Counted from the first letter of the stretch, positions 43,915 to 52,807 are shown. The stretch: DNA of 64,000 bases from Oligoflexia bacterium (GCA_024229115.1 JAAEST010000020.1:36956-100955); one strand, 5' to 3'. Notes: generated by a model not told the origin, from the letters alone. Program-made: numbers and translations.

Positions 43915-44462
43915 TTATGATGTAGTTTTTTCCATTCGTCTTTAGTGATTGAATATTCGGCATGATCTACAAAGTGGTCATAAAGCCACTCTCTTTCTCG
44001 CAATATTCCATCTAGCTTTAAACCTAACCTTTCAATTACTGCTCGCGATTTCTTATTCTCAACAGCAGCACAAATAGAGACAAGATGTAAATTAAGGTCA
44101 TTGAAAGAATAATCAATAAGAGCTTGGCAAGCCCTCGTCATAATTCCCTTTCCACCAAAGTCATTTCCAAGCCAATAGCCTAAAGGAGTATTCTTATTTC
44201 CCCAGTCAATTTTATGATGACCAACAACCCCTGCGATTTGCCCCTCATAACAAATTGCAAATTGTAATCCATTATTTTTTTCTCTTTGAGATGTCACCAT
44301 TTTGATAAAGCCTAAAGAGTCTTCTTCTTTTGTATTTCTATCAAGCCATGGAAGCCATTCTTTTAAATGCTCCCTATTTCTATCAGTTAACTCAAAAAGC
44401 TCTTTGGCATCTTCATTAGTAAAGAATCGTAACTTTAATGACTCATCTATTTTAATTTCCAC
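43911..44462 (-). CDS. RimJ/RimL-type GNAT acetyltransferase
   Basis: The protein has 183 residues, of RimL length. The pattern LRFFTNEDAKELFELTDRNR, LGYWLGNDFGGKGIMTRAC (acetyl-CoA pyrophosphate loop) and NKKSRAVIERLGLKLDGILR is that of the ribosomal-protein serine/alanine N-acetyltransferases. The substrate may be a ribosomal protein N terminus or a small molecule. The start codon is GTG with GAGGTAG upstream. It follows the outer-membrane protein gene after 7 bp and is presumably read from the same transcript. Confidence 0.85.
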   Translation of the reverse strand: MEIKIDESLKLRFFTNEDAKELFELTDRNREHLKEWLPWLDRNTKEEDSLGFIKMVTSQREKNNGLQFAICYEGQIAGVVGHHKIDWGNKNTPLGYWLGNDFGGKGIMTRACQALIDYSFNDLNLHLVSICAAVENKKSRAVIERLGLKLDGILREREWLYDHFVDHAEYSITKDEWKKLHHN

Positions 44463-44469
44463 TCCTACC

Positions 44470-45477
44470 TCAAAAGTAAAATTGCCCCAAAATATTTAAG
44501 GCTGAACCTAATTCATAATTATTGTAGAGACCAAGCGAAAACTTCTTAGCTATATATCTTAATCCTAATAATACATGCTCGTTTTCAATTGTACCTCCAA
44601 GAGAACTTAGAATTGCTTGCGATGTCACAGGTAATCCCGAACTTTCCTGTTTTCTTTTGGCCCAGGTAAATAGTAAGTTCTGATACTTATAACCAACACT
44701 GAAAATATTTGTCTTCACCCTATAGTCTGCTTGATAGCTGAAGTTCGTTCCATAAGTGAAAGTTTCAGTCACATTTCTTTTATTACTGATATAAGTGTAA
44801 TCAAATAAGAAGTTCGCAAACTTCAAACTAGATATAACTGATAGTACTTTTGAAGTTTCAGCAGTTGTAAAAGTCGTATTACCATAAGGATCAGGTTTCT
44901 CTAAATAGTAACTCCCAGAAATAGAGAAATTCTTTAGTTTAAAACTTGTTCCATAGACTAAGCTCCAAACACTTTTCTCTTCATTATATCTAGCAGAAAT
45001 ACCTAGAGGTAAAGATATGCTCTTATTGATATTAAGTAGCTCTAGAGCAAATCCAATATTTAGTATGCTATCCAAATCAACATTGGAGTACTCACTCAAT
45101 CTTTCCTTAATAGCGATCCTATAATTTTCAACAGGACTAAAGAAAGTTGTTTCAGTAAACTTTTTAGATAAACCCATTCCAAAGTTTTTAAGACCTTTTA
45201 TCAAAGCAAAGTTTAGATCTTCTTCTCCTTTATATACCTCTAACCCTGCAGGTGTTAAATATGTTGGAATCGTCGATGGATTTAAGTTAAAAGCATCAAA
45301 TAAAAGAGGGAAAGAGCCTCCAGAGTTTTGAGCCCCAGCCCCATCAGAACATCCAAAAGCAGATGACTTAAAGATAGAATCACATAAAGCCCCACCATCC
45401 CCAAGTCCACCAAATTGTGCCCTAGTGGAAAAAGATACAATCATTAGAAAAAACAATATAGAGACTCTTATGTGCAT
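44470..45477 (-). CDS. Putative outer-membrane beta-barrel protein
   Basis: The protein has 335 residues. A signal peptide (ending TRA-Q) is followed by a Gly-rich, Cys-containing N-terminal segment (GGLGDGGALCDS, SAFGCSDGAG). Many alternating-polarity strands follow (SLVYGTSFKLKNFSISGSYY, LFDYTYISNKRN, IFSVGYKYQNLLFTWAKRK), and the protein ends in GQFYF, a terminal-Phe barrel signature. No family was recognised. The ATG has TATACT 6 nt upstream and no Shine-Dalgarno, so a leaderless start is likely. It is followed by the GNAT gene. Confidence 0.65.
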   Translation of the reverse strand: MHIRVSILFFLMIVSFSTRAQFGGLGDGGALCDSIFKSSAFGCSDGAGAQNSGGSFPLLFDAFNLNPSTIPTYLTPAGLEVYKGEEDLNFALIKGLKNFGMGLSKKFTETTFFSPVENYRIAIKERLSEYSNVDLDSILNIGFALELLNINKSISLPLGISARYNEEKSVWSLVYGTSFKLKNFSISGSYYLEKPDPYGNTTFTTAETSKVLSVISSLKFANFLFDYTYISNKRNVTETFTYGTNFSYQADYRVKTNIFSVGYKYQNLLFTWAKRKQESSGLPVTSQAILSSLGGTIENEHVLLGLRYIAKKFSLGLYNNYELGSALNILGQFYF

Positions 45478-45519
45478 TACAAGAGTATACCTTAAATAAA
45501 ATTTGAGTAATGGAAGAAT

Positions 45520-46101
45520 TTAATTCCTGATTAAATCTCTAAAACATTTAAAGTGAAAATCAGATTGATCAATAAAAGAGCTATTTTTCTCATTAAGAAA
45601 AAGACCGGCACTCATTCCAGCATTCTTCGCTGTTTGAATATCAAAGATATAATCTCCAATATAACAACAGTCTTTTGAATCTAGCCCATAACTATCTCTA
45701 AGAAAAAACAAAGCACTTGGGTCTGGCTTAGGTGGAAAATCATCCCGCGTAATAATGTGCTCAAATTCAAGACCATGTTTATCAATAGCAATCATCGCGC
45801 ATTGCTTGGAATTTCTAGTAAGGATTCCAGTTTTAATTTTTCTCTTCTTAATCTCAGTGAGGAAATCAACAACACCATCAATAATAAGGGATTCCTGCGC
45901 TCCTTGTAATTCATGTTGATGGACTATATCTAAGGCCTTCTTTTTTTCATCTTCATCGTTAAGAGTATCAACATATTCAAGAATAGAATGATTTAAAGGC
46001 ATTCCTATCTCAAGTTTCATGGCCTTGAAGTCTAATTTTGAGTCAACAAGTGTCCCATCAAGATCAAAAAATATTGCCTTAAATTTTTTTATATCCATCA
46101 T
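45520..46101 (-). CDS. HAD-family hydrolase (phosphoglycolate phosphatase-like)
   Basis: The protein has 193 residues. HAD motifs are FFDLDGTLVDS (motif I, nucleophile Asp), TGILTRNS (motif II), the Lys of FPPKPDPSAL (motif III) and YIGDYIFDIQTAKNAG (motif IV). Cap-domain size and motif form fit the Gph-like group that dephosphorylates small phosphate esters. The start is uncertain: two adjacent ATGs (46101, 46098) lack a ribosome binding site, and an in-frame TTG lies 18 bp upstream with AGGA too close to it. Confidence 0.85.
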   Translation of the reverse strand: MMDIKKFKAIFFDLDGTLVDSKLDFKAMKLEIGMPLNHSILEYVDTLNDEDEKKKALDIVHQHELQGAQESLIIDGVVDFLTEIKKRKIKTGILTRNSKQCAMIAIDKHGLEFEHIITRDDFPPKPDPSALFFLRDSYGLDSKDCCYIGDYIFDIQTAKNAGMSAGLFLNEKNSSFIDQSDFHFKCFRDLIRN

Positions 46102-46269
46102 TTTTTGTGAAAAACTCAATCCTGCTTATTTTAAAATAGGTCCTAAGAGCATTTTGAAAGTTTTATAAACTATTGAAATCATTAATATAATCTTTACACA
46201 GCTCTTTCATTTTTCCTGTCAACTGATATTAATGCTCCCAGAGATTACACAGTTTTTAAAGGAAATTAA

Positions 46270-46782
46270 ATGAAACAACTTCTCGCTTTATTCATCATCT
46301 TCAATTTGTCCTATCCGGTGTTTGGGATGATCAATCTTGACCAGTTTGATCTTACGGATAAACAAATCTCTCTTCTCTACAAATTTGAAGATAAAGGATG
46401 GGGCGAGGAGAAACTAAGTCAGCTGGCGAAGGCCATGCATAATCATAACATCCGTCAGCGTAGGGTCGAATATGTGCCCCCGCATGACATGAGACTCTTG
46501 CTGGATGTTAGGAAATGGGCTTCGGCGGCTGCTTTTTTTAATTTCGTAAAGTACACACGCTTTGAAATGAATAAAGATCAATATCTTAAAGATTGTCCTA
46601 GCTGGGAAGTTTTTAATTTTGGAAGGGCCACAGGAACTCAATACTTTAGAATCGACGTCTTAGAGGGCGTCTACAATATGAACCATGCTCTTCAAACTAA
46701 ATTAGTTAATCATCCTGAAGACTTCGAGAACTATTTTTTAGAACTCGCTACTTCTTTAGGATTTGACAAATATATTCGTTAA
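46270..46782 (+). CDS. Secreted hypothetical protein
   Basis: The protein has 170 residues. A signal peptide (1-19, ending VFG-M) leads a basic, His- and Arg-containing helical domain (KISLLYKFEDKGWGEEK-like N-terminal helix, then AMHNHNIRQRRVEYVPPHDM and KWASAAAFFNFVKYTRFEM). There is one Cys (KDCPSWEV). No family was recognised. AAAGGA is a good ribosome binding site. It is followed by a terminator about 115 bp downstream. Confidence 0.65.
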   Translation: MKQLLALFIIFNLSYPVFGMINLDQFDLTDKQISLLYKFEDKGWGEEKLSQLAKAMHNHNIRQRRVEYVPPHDMRLLLDVRKWASAAAFFNFVKYTRFEMNKDQYLKDCPSWEVFNFGRATGTQYFRIDVLEGVYNMNHALQTKLVNHPEDFENYFLELATSLGFDKYIR

Positions 46783-46898
46783 CAAAACTTAAATCTATTT
46801 CAGTTAAGTTTGTTGAATTAATACGGAAAACTTTCGCCTCGATATCTAACATATCTTGTTTTCCTTTTAACAAACTTTCTTTGAATTCATCCGCACTG

Positions 46899-46927
46899 CC
46901 CTGGTCATTATGGCCAGGGTGTCTTTT
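46899..46927 (+). terminator. Intrinsic terminator
   Basis: CCCTGG (46899-46904) pairs with CCAGGG (46914-46919), extended by G-T and A-T pairs across the loop to about 9 bp, followed by TGTCTTTTT. It would end transcripts from the 46270 gene. The 115 bp between that stop and the hairpin show no coding sequence. Confidence 0.7.
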
Positions 46928-46949
46928 TCCAATCTATAATTAAAGATCT

Positions 46950-48095
46950 ATGATTGAAAAATACTGCAAAGACCCATTTAAGTTATTCTTCCCAGTCGCT
47001 CTTCTTTGTCTACTTTATGGAGCAATGCTATGGGTCTTCCACTCTCTCTTAGATATTGGAGAATTTCCGCTAGAGAGACATGCTAATATTTTCTTTGGTG
47101 GTTACCTTTTTTTCTCAATTATGGGGTTCCTACTTACTGCGATTCCACAGTTTACAAAATCACAACCTCTTTCAAAGAATGAACTTTTTTTATCCGTTCT
47201 TACAATGATTCTCATCTTATGTAATTACTTCTTAGAGAGTAACTATTTTTGGCATTCACTTTCTTTTGGATTAACTCTTCTTGGTATCTTTATCATTTCT
47301 AGAATTAAATACCGTAAAGAAAATCCTCCCTATGCTTTTATATTTGTACTCTTAGGAATCATTATTGGATTAACTGGTACTATTCTCATTGGCCTAAATA
47401 TCAATGAAGCTCTTGGAAAAACTCTTTTCTTTGATGGAATGGTCAATTCTTTTATTATTGGTATTGGAACAAGACTTATTCCAGGTATTTTAGGATTCAA
47501 AGATATTGTAAAACAACAAAGAGCAGTTTATGAAAATGCTAATAGTTTTCTCAAGTCAATTCCCTCTCATTTCTTCTTTCTGATAATTATCTTCTTATTA
47601 AGTCTTCTCTATGAATATAAAGAAGTAAGAATAGGATATATACTAAGGGCCAGTGTCTTTACTTTTATTGCCATCAAGTACTGGTCGATCCATAAATCAG
47701 TTCCATCAAAAAAATGGCATGGAAGAATGATCAAATTATCGACAATCATGCTTTTAGTGGCCAGTTGGCTTCTCTATTTTTTTCCAGATCATATTTTAAG
47801 CATTAAGCATCTTATCTATATTGGTACCTATGTCCTACTAACTTTACTTATCTCCTCTAGAGTTATACTTGCTCATGCAGGATTAGGTTTGTGCCATGAA
47901 GAGAAAAAAAATCCTTTCCTCATCGTTTCAGGAATCATCCTCTTTGCAGCAGTTACCAGAGCAACGGCACACCTTATCCCTGATTCCTATACCAATCATC
48001 TTGGTTATGCAGGCTTTCTCATTTCTTTTGCGACAATCTGGTACTTAATCAACCCAATTTCTTGGCTACTTTTGAAAAGTCGAAATAAGAGATAA
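46950..48095 (+). CDS. NnrS family heme-copper membrane protein
   Basis: The protein has 381 residues and about 12 membrane helices. NnrS features are DPFKLFFPVALLCLLYGAML, ERHANIFFGGYLFFSIMGFL with LTAIPQF, RLIPGILGF and HAGLGL. NnrS proteins are heme- and copper-containing and linked to relief of nitrosative stress. No nitric-oxide reductase or NsrR/Nnr-type gene lies nearby; the Crp/Fnr member at 33.4 kb is not adjacent. The ATG follows a TATAAT by 9 nt, giving at most a very short leader, with no Shine-Dalgarno. Confidence 0.87.
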   Translation: MIEKYCKDPFKLFFPVALLCLLYGAMLWVFHSLLDIGEFPLERHANIFFGGYLFFSIMGFLLTAIPQFTKSQPLSKNELFLSVLTMILILCNYFLESNYFWHSLSFGLTLLGIFIISRIKYRKENPPYAFIFVLLGIIIGLTGTILIGLNINEALGKTLFFDGMVNSFIIGIGTRLIPGILGFKDIVKQQRAVYENANSFLKSIPSHFFFLIIIFLLSLLYEYKEVRIGYILRASVFTFIAIKYWSIHKSVPSKKWHGRMIKLSTIMLLVASWLLYFFPDHILSIKHLIYIGTYVLLTLLISSRVILAHAGLGLCHEEKKNPFLIVSGIILFAAVTRATAHLIPDSYTNHLGYAGFLISFATIWYLINPISWLLLKSRNKR

Positions 48096-48247
48096 TGTTC
48101 TCTTAATTTGAAAGGTTCTGAATATCCTCATAAATTCAATAAGATAGAAAGAAAACATATCTTTACCTACTTATCTCTATGAAGTTTTTTTATTTAAGTT
48201 AAAATAGAGAGGTTTAACTTATTAATAAACTAACTGATGAGAATTAT

Positions 48248-49174
48248 ATGACTCAATCTAAGAAGATTAACATTATTGCCACAATAAGCATGACAACAAT
48301 CATATTGAATCTAATTTTTCATATTTTGAAAATTGATACTTTGATTAGTCCATTTGGATTTCCAGCAGTGATGACTTTCTTTACGACTATTTCTTTATCT
48401 TGTCTTACTTTCTACTTCTTAGTTAATAATGAGAGTATAAAATTGGGACTTCTCACCTCTTCTTTTTTAATTCAGTTAATATCGATCACATTACTTTCTG
48501 TTGAGACGAATATATCCAATATCTTTTTTTTAAGTTCCTCTCTTCCGACAAGCCTCTATCTTATTCTTCTCACAACAATCCTTGTTTTTCCGGTCGTTCA
48601 TAAAACCAACCTTAGTCCATTTTGGGGTTATTTTCTCTTTGGTGTTAATATTCTTTTTCTTTTTGGTTTCTTATCGAAGAATATGTACATCCTTGGAGTG
48701 AGTAAGGAGAATATTGGTGTTGGGCTTAGTCCTTATACTTTAATCAATTTCTTTCTTCTTACTTCCATCGTTTTTATTAAATATGCAAAGCAAGTAAACT
48801 TAAAACAAATCAATATTAAATATAGTCCAAAAGTTGGCTTCACTTTTCTTTCATTCGTTTTCATATCAAATTTTTTACTTACATTTTGCACAGGCAAGAA
48901 TCAAACTCTTACTTCTCTAGTAATGAATATTAGCTACCTAGCAATTTCCTATCAGATTTTTGTAAAACCATTTACTCAAAATCAAGACTTATTTATGACT
49001 GTTTGTGCTTGGACTAATAAAGTAAAAAACCACAATAATGAATGGGTCAATCAAGACGAAATTTTTGAATCAATGGGAATTCAAGTAACCCATGGGATTT
49101 CACCAGAAGAAGCAATACGCGTAAAGGATAAATACAGGGCCATAAACCGTAAAGCGATTCCTTCAGACGAATAG
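48248..49174 (+). CDS. Polytopic membrane protein with cytoplasmic C-terminal tail
   Basis: The protein has 308 residues. Seven or eight membrane helices occupy about residues 8-235; the last 60 residues are soluble and charged (WTNKVKNHNNEWVNQDEIFE, HGISPEEAIRVKDKYRAI). The tail resembles a small sensor- or HTH-like module, but no motif is clear. No family was recognised. GATGAGAA upstream of the ATG is a usable ribosome binding site. A 152-bp gap from nnrS contains no feature I can name. Confidence 0.6.
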   Translation: MTQSKKINIIATISMTTIILNLIFHILKIDTLISPFGFPAVMTFFTTISLSCLTFYFLVNNESIKLGLLTSSFLIQLISITLLSVETNISNIFFLSSSLPTSLYLILLTTILVFPVVHKTNLSPFWGYFLFGVNILFLFGFLSKNMYILGVSKENIGVGLSPYTLINFFLLTSIVFIKYAKQVNLKQINIKYSPKVGFTFLSFVFISNFLLTFCTGKNQTLTSLVMNISYLAISYQIFVKPFTQNQDLFMTVCAWTNKVKNHNNEWVNQDEIFESMGIQVTHGISPEEAIRVKDKYRAINRKAIPSDE

Positions 49175-49279
49175 CTTACTTGATAAAATTTCAGATTGTG
49201 CTATAGTCTGGTTATTATGAATATCTAATCACCTAAAATTAATTTTCTTTTTTATAACCAATCTCATGGGGTGATTATC

Positions 49280-49303
49280 ATGAATACATTCAAACTTATT
49301 TAA
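49280..49303 (+). promoter_or_regulatory. Possible 7-codon leader peptide and pairing arms before the basic protein
   Basis: ATG AAT ACA TTC AAA CTT ATT TAA encodes MNTFKLI, preceded by ATGGGGTG as ribosome binding site. Its last codons (TCAAACTTA, 49290-49298) are the exact complement of TAAGTTTGA (49324-49332). That second arm partly covers the GAGG ribosome binding site (49331-49334) of the next gene. Translation of the leader would disrupt the pairing. Confidence 0.35.
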
Positions 49304-49339
49304 TCAAATTACTTATTAATCATTAAGTTTGAGGTATTT

Positions 49340-49624
49340 ATGCGAGTTTATTCAATGCTCCTAGCAGGAGCCCTTTCCTTTTTCTTTCTTGACCTTCAAA
49401 AAAGAAGAATATTAATCACTAGAAAGAGTGTACCTATTTCTACAACGGTCGAATTAAATAGAAGAAAGCAAAAACTTCGTCAAAGAAAGAGACAATATAA
49501 GAATCGTAAATTTAAAAATAGACAGTTCTTTAAAGCAAAGGTGTTGAAGCTTAAAGGAACCCACTCAAAGGATAACAGAATTAGTAACCAAAGAAAGTTA
49601 CGAAGAATGTATCGAAATTGTTAA
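49340..49624 (+). CDS. Small, extremely basic protein with N-terminal hydrophobic helix
   Basis: The protein has 94 residues. After a short hydrophobic segment (MRVYSMLLAGALSFFFLDL) it is almost entirely Lys/Arg/Gln/Asn (RRKQKLRQRKRQYKNRKFK), ending KLRRMYRNC. It may be membrane-tethered and bind nucleic acid or another polyanion, but that is inference from composition. No family was recognised. GAGG lies 5 nt before the ATG, partly within the second arm of the possible leader hairpin. Its stop codon directly abuts the convergent GNAT gene. Confidence 0.55.
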   Translation: MRVYSMLLAGALSFFFLDLQKRRILITRKSVPISTTVELNRRKQKLRQRKRQYKNRKFKNRQFFKAKVLKLKGTHSKDNRISNQRKLRRMYRNC

Positions 49625-50548
49625 CTAAAATGGGAAAAAGACTTCTCTCTCTAGGACACGACGATTACATGCAAGAGCTGTTTTCAAAGAAGATTGATTT
49701 TCATGGAGAATATGTCCCCAAACGTATTTTTTATGGGGAAACTTCAGGTGAAACATTTTTTGCATTATTGTAGCAAGACCCTGTCCTCTAAACTTTTCAA
49801 AGATCAGCTCTTCGAAGATATAGATGGAATCATGACCATAGAGGGAGTCTTCTTCTGCACATATAATACCTGCAAACTCTCCATCGATATTAAATCTAAA
49901 GTACAAGTTATTCTTTGCGGCGTCTGCTAAATCTTCTTCCGATTCTTTACTAACAAATCTTGCGACTTGCGGGTTTGTTTTTCCCCACTCCTCATAAATT
50001 TTAGTATATTCTGAATAGTCCATTGGTTCTGTTGGGATCAATTCATATTTAGAATCAAAGCTATCTCCTTCATATTTCCCAAAGACTATTTGATTCCAAA
50101 CTTTCCCTCTACTGCTTAATTCTTCTTCAAAGCGAATTGTCGTTGTAAGTCCCAACGGATTAATCTTAGGGAATGATTCCCGAGCAAGCTTTTTAATTTT
50201 CTCTAGATATTGAGATAAATACTCTTCAGAAAAGCCAATCATTAATATGATGAAAGGCATGTTACGATCACCATTTTTAAATCTCTGACCAATGAGAAAT
50301 GGTCCAACACCTTCGATTTCAAAACACTTGGGTTTGAGATCATCTACCTCTACACTTGGGTATCCCTCTTTCACCCAATCAATGAATCCTTTTACAAAGT
50401 CATCTGTAAAAAAATCTTCGACTTGCTTATACTCTTCTTCTCTTTCTTTGCGAAAAGCATCCTTATCGCCCAGAGAAATTGGAGACTTTGCCATATAGTT
50501 ATCTAAGAAAACTTCATATTGATAAACACACTCTTTAAAGACTGCCAT
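49625..50548 (-). CDS. Protein with C-terminal GNAT acetyltransferase domain
   Basis: The protein has 307 residues. The N-terminal half (1-150) is of no recognised family. The C-terminal half, about 170-300, is a GNAT domain: FRFNIDGEFAGIICAEED (strands beta2-3), FEKFRGQGLATIMQKMF (the acetyl-CoA loop R/Q-x-x-G-x-G/A) and HENQSSLKTALACNRR (beta5/alpha4). The substrate is unknown. It starts 14 bp inside the GrpB gene, forming an operon of GNAT, GrpB-like and methyltransferase genes. Confidence 0.8.
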   Translation of the reverse strand: MAVFKECVYQYEVFLDNYMAKSPISLGDKDAFRKEREEEYKQVEDFFTDDFVKGFIDWVKEGYPSVEVDDLKPKCFEIEGVGPFLIGQRFKNGDRNMPFIILMIGFSEEYLSQYLEKIKKLARESFPKINPLGLTTTIRFEEELSSRGKVWNQIVFGKYEGDSFDSKYELIPTEPMDYSEYTKIYEEWGKTNPQVARFVSKESEEDLADAAKNNLYFRFNIDGEFAGIICAEEDSLYGHDSIYIFEELIFEKFRGQGLATIMQKMFHLKFPHKKYVWGHILHENQSSLKTALACNRRVLEREVFFPF

Positions 50549-51098
50549 TATAAAACTCTCTTGCTTCTTTTAATAATTCAGTAATGACATCTGTTTTAGC
50601 ATCGCTGTACTCATTTCGTGGAACATTTAAGGATCTCTTAACTGTTTCATATTTCTCAGCGGCTCGTTCATTCTCTCTTAAGTAATCACGAAATAAAATA
50701 TGATCAATCAGTTCGGTACTGCCTTTACTGAAAATATGCAAATGACAAAATCCTAATGTTTGATCTTCATTATAGAGAACACAATACCTACGACCAGGAA
50801 TACCGTACTCTCCTTTATAGACATAACCTATCGCTTCAAATCGATCTTTGTTGGAGTCTAGTTCATCTATACGATCGACTTCTCCAACGATATCAAGGAT
50901 TGGTTTTGCCATAATATTTGTGATTGAAGTACTTCCACAATGATGAAGTTTTAAACTTTCTATTTCCAAACCTTCTAAAATTCGAGTTGACTCACGAGTA
51001 AAGACATCTTTCCATTTAGGGTTATGCTCAACAAGCCTAACCTTATTATCTCTTTCTAACCCAAGCCCATTTTCAAGAAAGATAGAATGAATACTCAT
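50535..51098 (-). CDS. GrpB/UPF0157 family protein
   Basis: The protein has 187 residues, normal for the GrpB family. VRLVEHNPKWKDVFTRESTR, HCGSTSITNIMAKPILDIVG (the nucleotidyltransferase-like GSTSV.G.. and active-site region) and RDYLRENERAAEKYETVKR are the family blocks. The fold is that of nucleotidyltransferases; the activity is undescribed in most members. It is coupled to the methyltransferase (1-bp overlap) and the GNAT gene (14-bp overlap). Confidence 0.9.
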   Translation of the reverse strand: MSIHSIFLENGLGLERDNKVRLVEHNPKWKDVFTRESTRILEGLEIESLKLHHCGSTSITNIMAKPILDIVGEVDRIDELDSNKDRFEAIGYVYKGEYGIPGRRYCVLYNEDQTLGFCHLHIFSKGSTELIDHILFRDYLRENERAAEKYETVKRSLNVPRNEYSDAKTDVITELLKEAREFYNGSL

Positions 51099-51883
51099 TA
51101 AACCGGCTCCATAATATGAGCATCAATTCGATGAGTAACTGTAAAGTTATCTGAAGTCATCTGATCTAATAACTCTGCATGTTCCTTGTCGAAAGCCTCA
51201 ACTTCTTCGGGTGTCATTGCTGCCCCAACTCCACGGCAGGCCCTAATACGACCTCTCCAAGACTCTTTCGTAAATGGTATTTCTTCATCGTAGTAGAAAA
51301 ACTCTTTCACACTGAAGTCATCTTTAAAACTGGGGATAATTTCAGGAATATCTCCCTTATAGGAATGTGCTGTCCAACTTGGATTGTGCTTAAGAATTAA
51401 TTCTTCACTTGCTTTAGCGAGGGGAGAAAGAAATGGCATCCAAGAAAAATGTGATGTCACGAGAACCCCTCCTTCTTTTAACATCTTCTTTATCTTGGGA
51501 AAGACTATCGATTTATCAAAATAGAGAAAACATTGATTTGCTGAAATAATATCAAAAGAATTTTCAGGGAAATCACTATCCTCAGCACTTAAGTTTTTAA
51601 AATCAATTTTCAAATTTTCATCTTTGGCCAACGAAGCGGCCATCATGATTTGCTCTTTAGAAATATCAGTAGCTGTTACATCGCAACCTTGTTTGGCAAA
51701 TTGCCTGGCCATCACACCTGTTCCAGTTCCGAGGTCTAAAATTCTTTGATCCTTTAAACCAACACCCAAACTTTGTAATTTATTAAAAAGAGAAATCGGA
51801 GGACCAGGACGGTACTTCGCATAGTCTCTTGAAGTTTTGCCCCAATCTATTTCTTTTCCATCATCAATTCCAGTACCAATCAT
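51098..51883 (-). CDS. Class I SAM-dependent methyltransferase
   Basis: The protein has 261 residues. SYM: DLGTGTGVMARQFAKQG is motif I, TATDISKEQI motif II, AEDSDFPENSFDIISANQCF motif III and MLKEGGVLVTSHFSW the motif before the cap region. The opening KTSRDYAKYRPGPP is common in UbiE-like small-molecule methyltransferases. The acceptor is unknown. No Shine-Dalgarno is present; TAAACT lies exactly 6 nt before the ATG. It leads the methyltransferase-GrpB-GNAT operon. Confidence 0.87.
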   Translation of the reverse strand: MIGTGIDDGKEIDWGKTSRDYAKYRPGPPISLFNKLQSLGVGLKDQRILDLGTGTGVMARQFAKQGCDVTATDISKEQIMMAASLAKDENLKIDFKNLSAEDSDFPENSFDIISANQCFLYFDKSIVFPKIKKMLKEGGVLVTSHFSWMPFLSPLAKASEELILKHNPSWTAHSYKGDIPEIIPSFKDDFSVKEFFYYDEEIPFTKESWRGRIRACRGVGAAMTPEEVEAFDKEHAELLDQMTSDNFTVTHRIDAHIMEPV

Positions 51884-51892
51884 GGATATAGT

Positions 51893-51994
51893 TTAAGACT
51901 TTTTTTCAAAAAGAGCGATTCTATTTCCTTCACAATCTTTAAATTCAGCTGAAAAACCCAAGTAGAGAACTTTAGTTCTCTTTTCTATATCAGA
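51893..51994 (-). pseudogene. C-terminal remnant of a VOC/glyoxalase-fold protein
   Basis: A 33-codon open stretch with no start codon ends in YLGFSAEFKDCEGNRIALFE. This matches the C-terminal F-x-DP-x-GN-x-I-x-L-x-E strand pair of vicinal-oxygen-chelate proteins, with Cys in place of the usual Pro. It begins immediately after, and in the same frame as, the stop codon of the IPNS-like oxygenase (51995-51997). So the fragment is either a leftover of a deleted gene or a readthrough extension. Its stop (51893-51895) overlaps the -10 of the methyltransferase gene. Confidence 0.55.
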
Positions 51995-52807
51995 TTACTG
52001 AGTAAGGCGCTGTTCAAGCTCAGCAAATAAATCTAACACTGTAGACTGGTTTGCACTATCACCTCTTGAGTTTAGTTGATACAGCATACTGTCTAGATCA
52101 GGGTTACCAAAATAAACTACACTTTTACGGATTGGGTTTTCTGATTTCTGGCAAGTAACTTGATGCCTTACTGCTCCCACCTCGCGTTCTGAATTAGCTG
52201 TGATATAGTTCAATGCCTCACCAAAGTTGATGATAAAATGATCTTCTTTAACAGGAACGTCCTTAAAAACACCTTCTACTTCAATCTGCAGCCCAGGAGC
52301 CGTGGCATCTAAAATGGTCACAAATCCGTAGTCAGTATGTGGACGCAATCCAAGATCAGATTTAGTGGTATCGTAATAGACAAAGTTAAGAAACGAATTA
52401 CCTTCACCAGTTGAATATCCACTGCTTGCCTTTTCCCATAACTCTTCAGGAATACCTGATTGCTTGAGAACCTCGTTAACTATAACTCTACCAATCCCAT
52501 CTAGCTCGCGACCAAATTCAGCAATATTCGCTGGATAGTATTCGTCCCAATGTTTACGCTGTAATGCGATTTTAGTTTGTTGGTTATTCTCCAAAGAAAT
52601 AAATCCCTCTAGTTCTCCTAGCTTAGGAATCTTTCTATAAGGGTTTTCTGGCATCACCAAGTCATTGCAAAAACTTCGTGCTTGGTTAATGTTCATTGTG
52701 GATTGTCTTTTGATGTAGAACACACCAAGGTCCCATGCTCTGTTTAAGTCTTGTGAGCTATCGAACTGTAACTGTCCATTTTCTATAAAACCTACAGGTA
52801 TTTCCAT
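51995..52807 (-). CDS. Isopenicillin N synthase-like 2-oxoglutarate/Fe(II) oxygenase
   Basis: The protein has 270 residues. The iron triad is His157-x-Asp159 in GLRPHTDYGF and His215 in VGAVRHQV. Arg227 and Ser229 in RKSVVYF are the RxS cosubstrate pair. DLGVFYIKR and QRKHWDEYYP fit the family N-terminal domain. Relatives oxidise small molecules such as peptides, hormones or secondary metabolites. GAGGGA 6 nt before the ATG is a strong ribosome binding site. The sequence sits in a small group of accessory genes (methyltransferase, GrpB, GNAT) and could be acquired; that is inference. Confidence 0.88.
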   Translation of the reverse strand: MEIPVGFIENGQLQFDSSQDLNRAWDLGVFYIKRQSTMNINQARSFCNDLVMPENPYRKIPKLGELEGFISLENNQQTKIALQRKHWDEYYPANIAEFGRELDGIGRVIVNEVLKQSGIPEELWEKASSGYSTGEGNSFLNFVYYDTTKSDLGLRPHTDYGFVTILDATAPGLQIEVEGVFKDVPVKEDHFIINFGEALNYITANSEREVGAVRHQVTCQKSENPIRKSVVYFGNPDLDSMLYQLNSRGDSANQSTVLDLFAELEQRLTQ

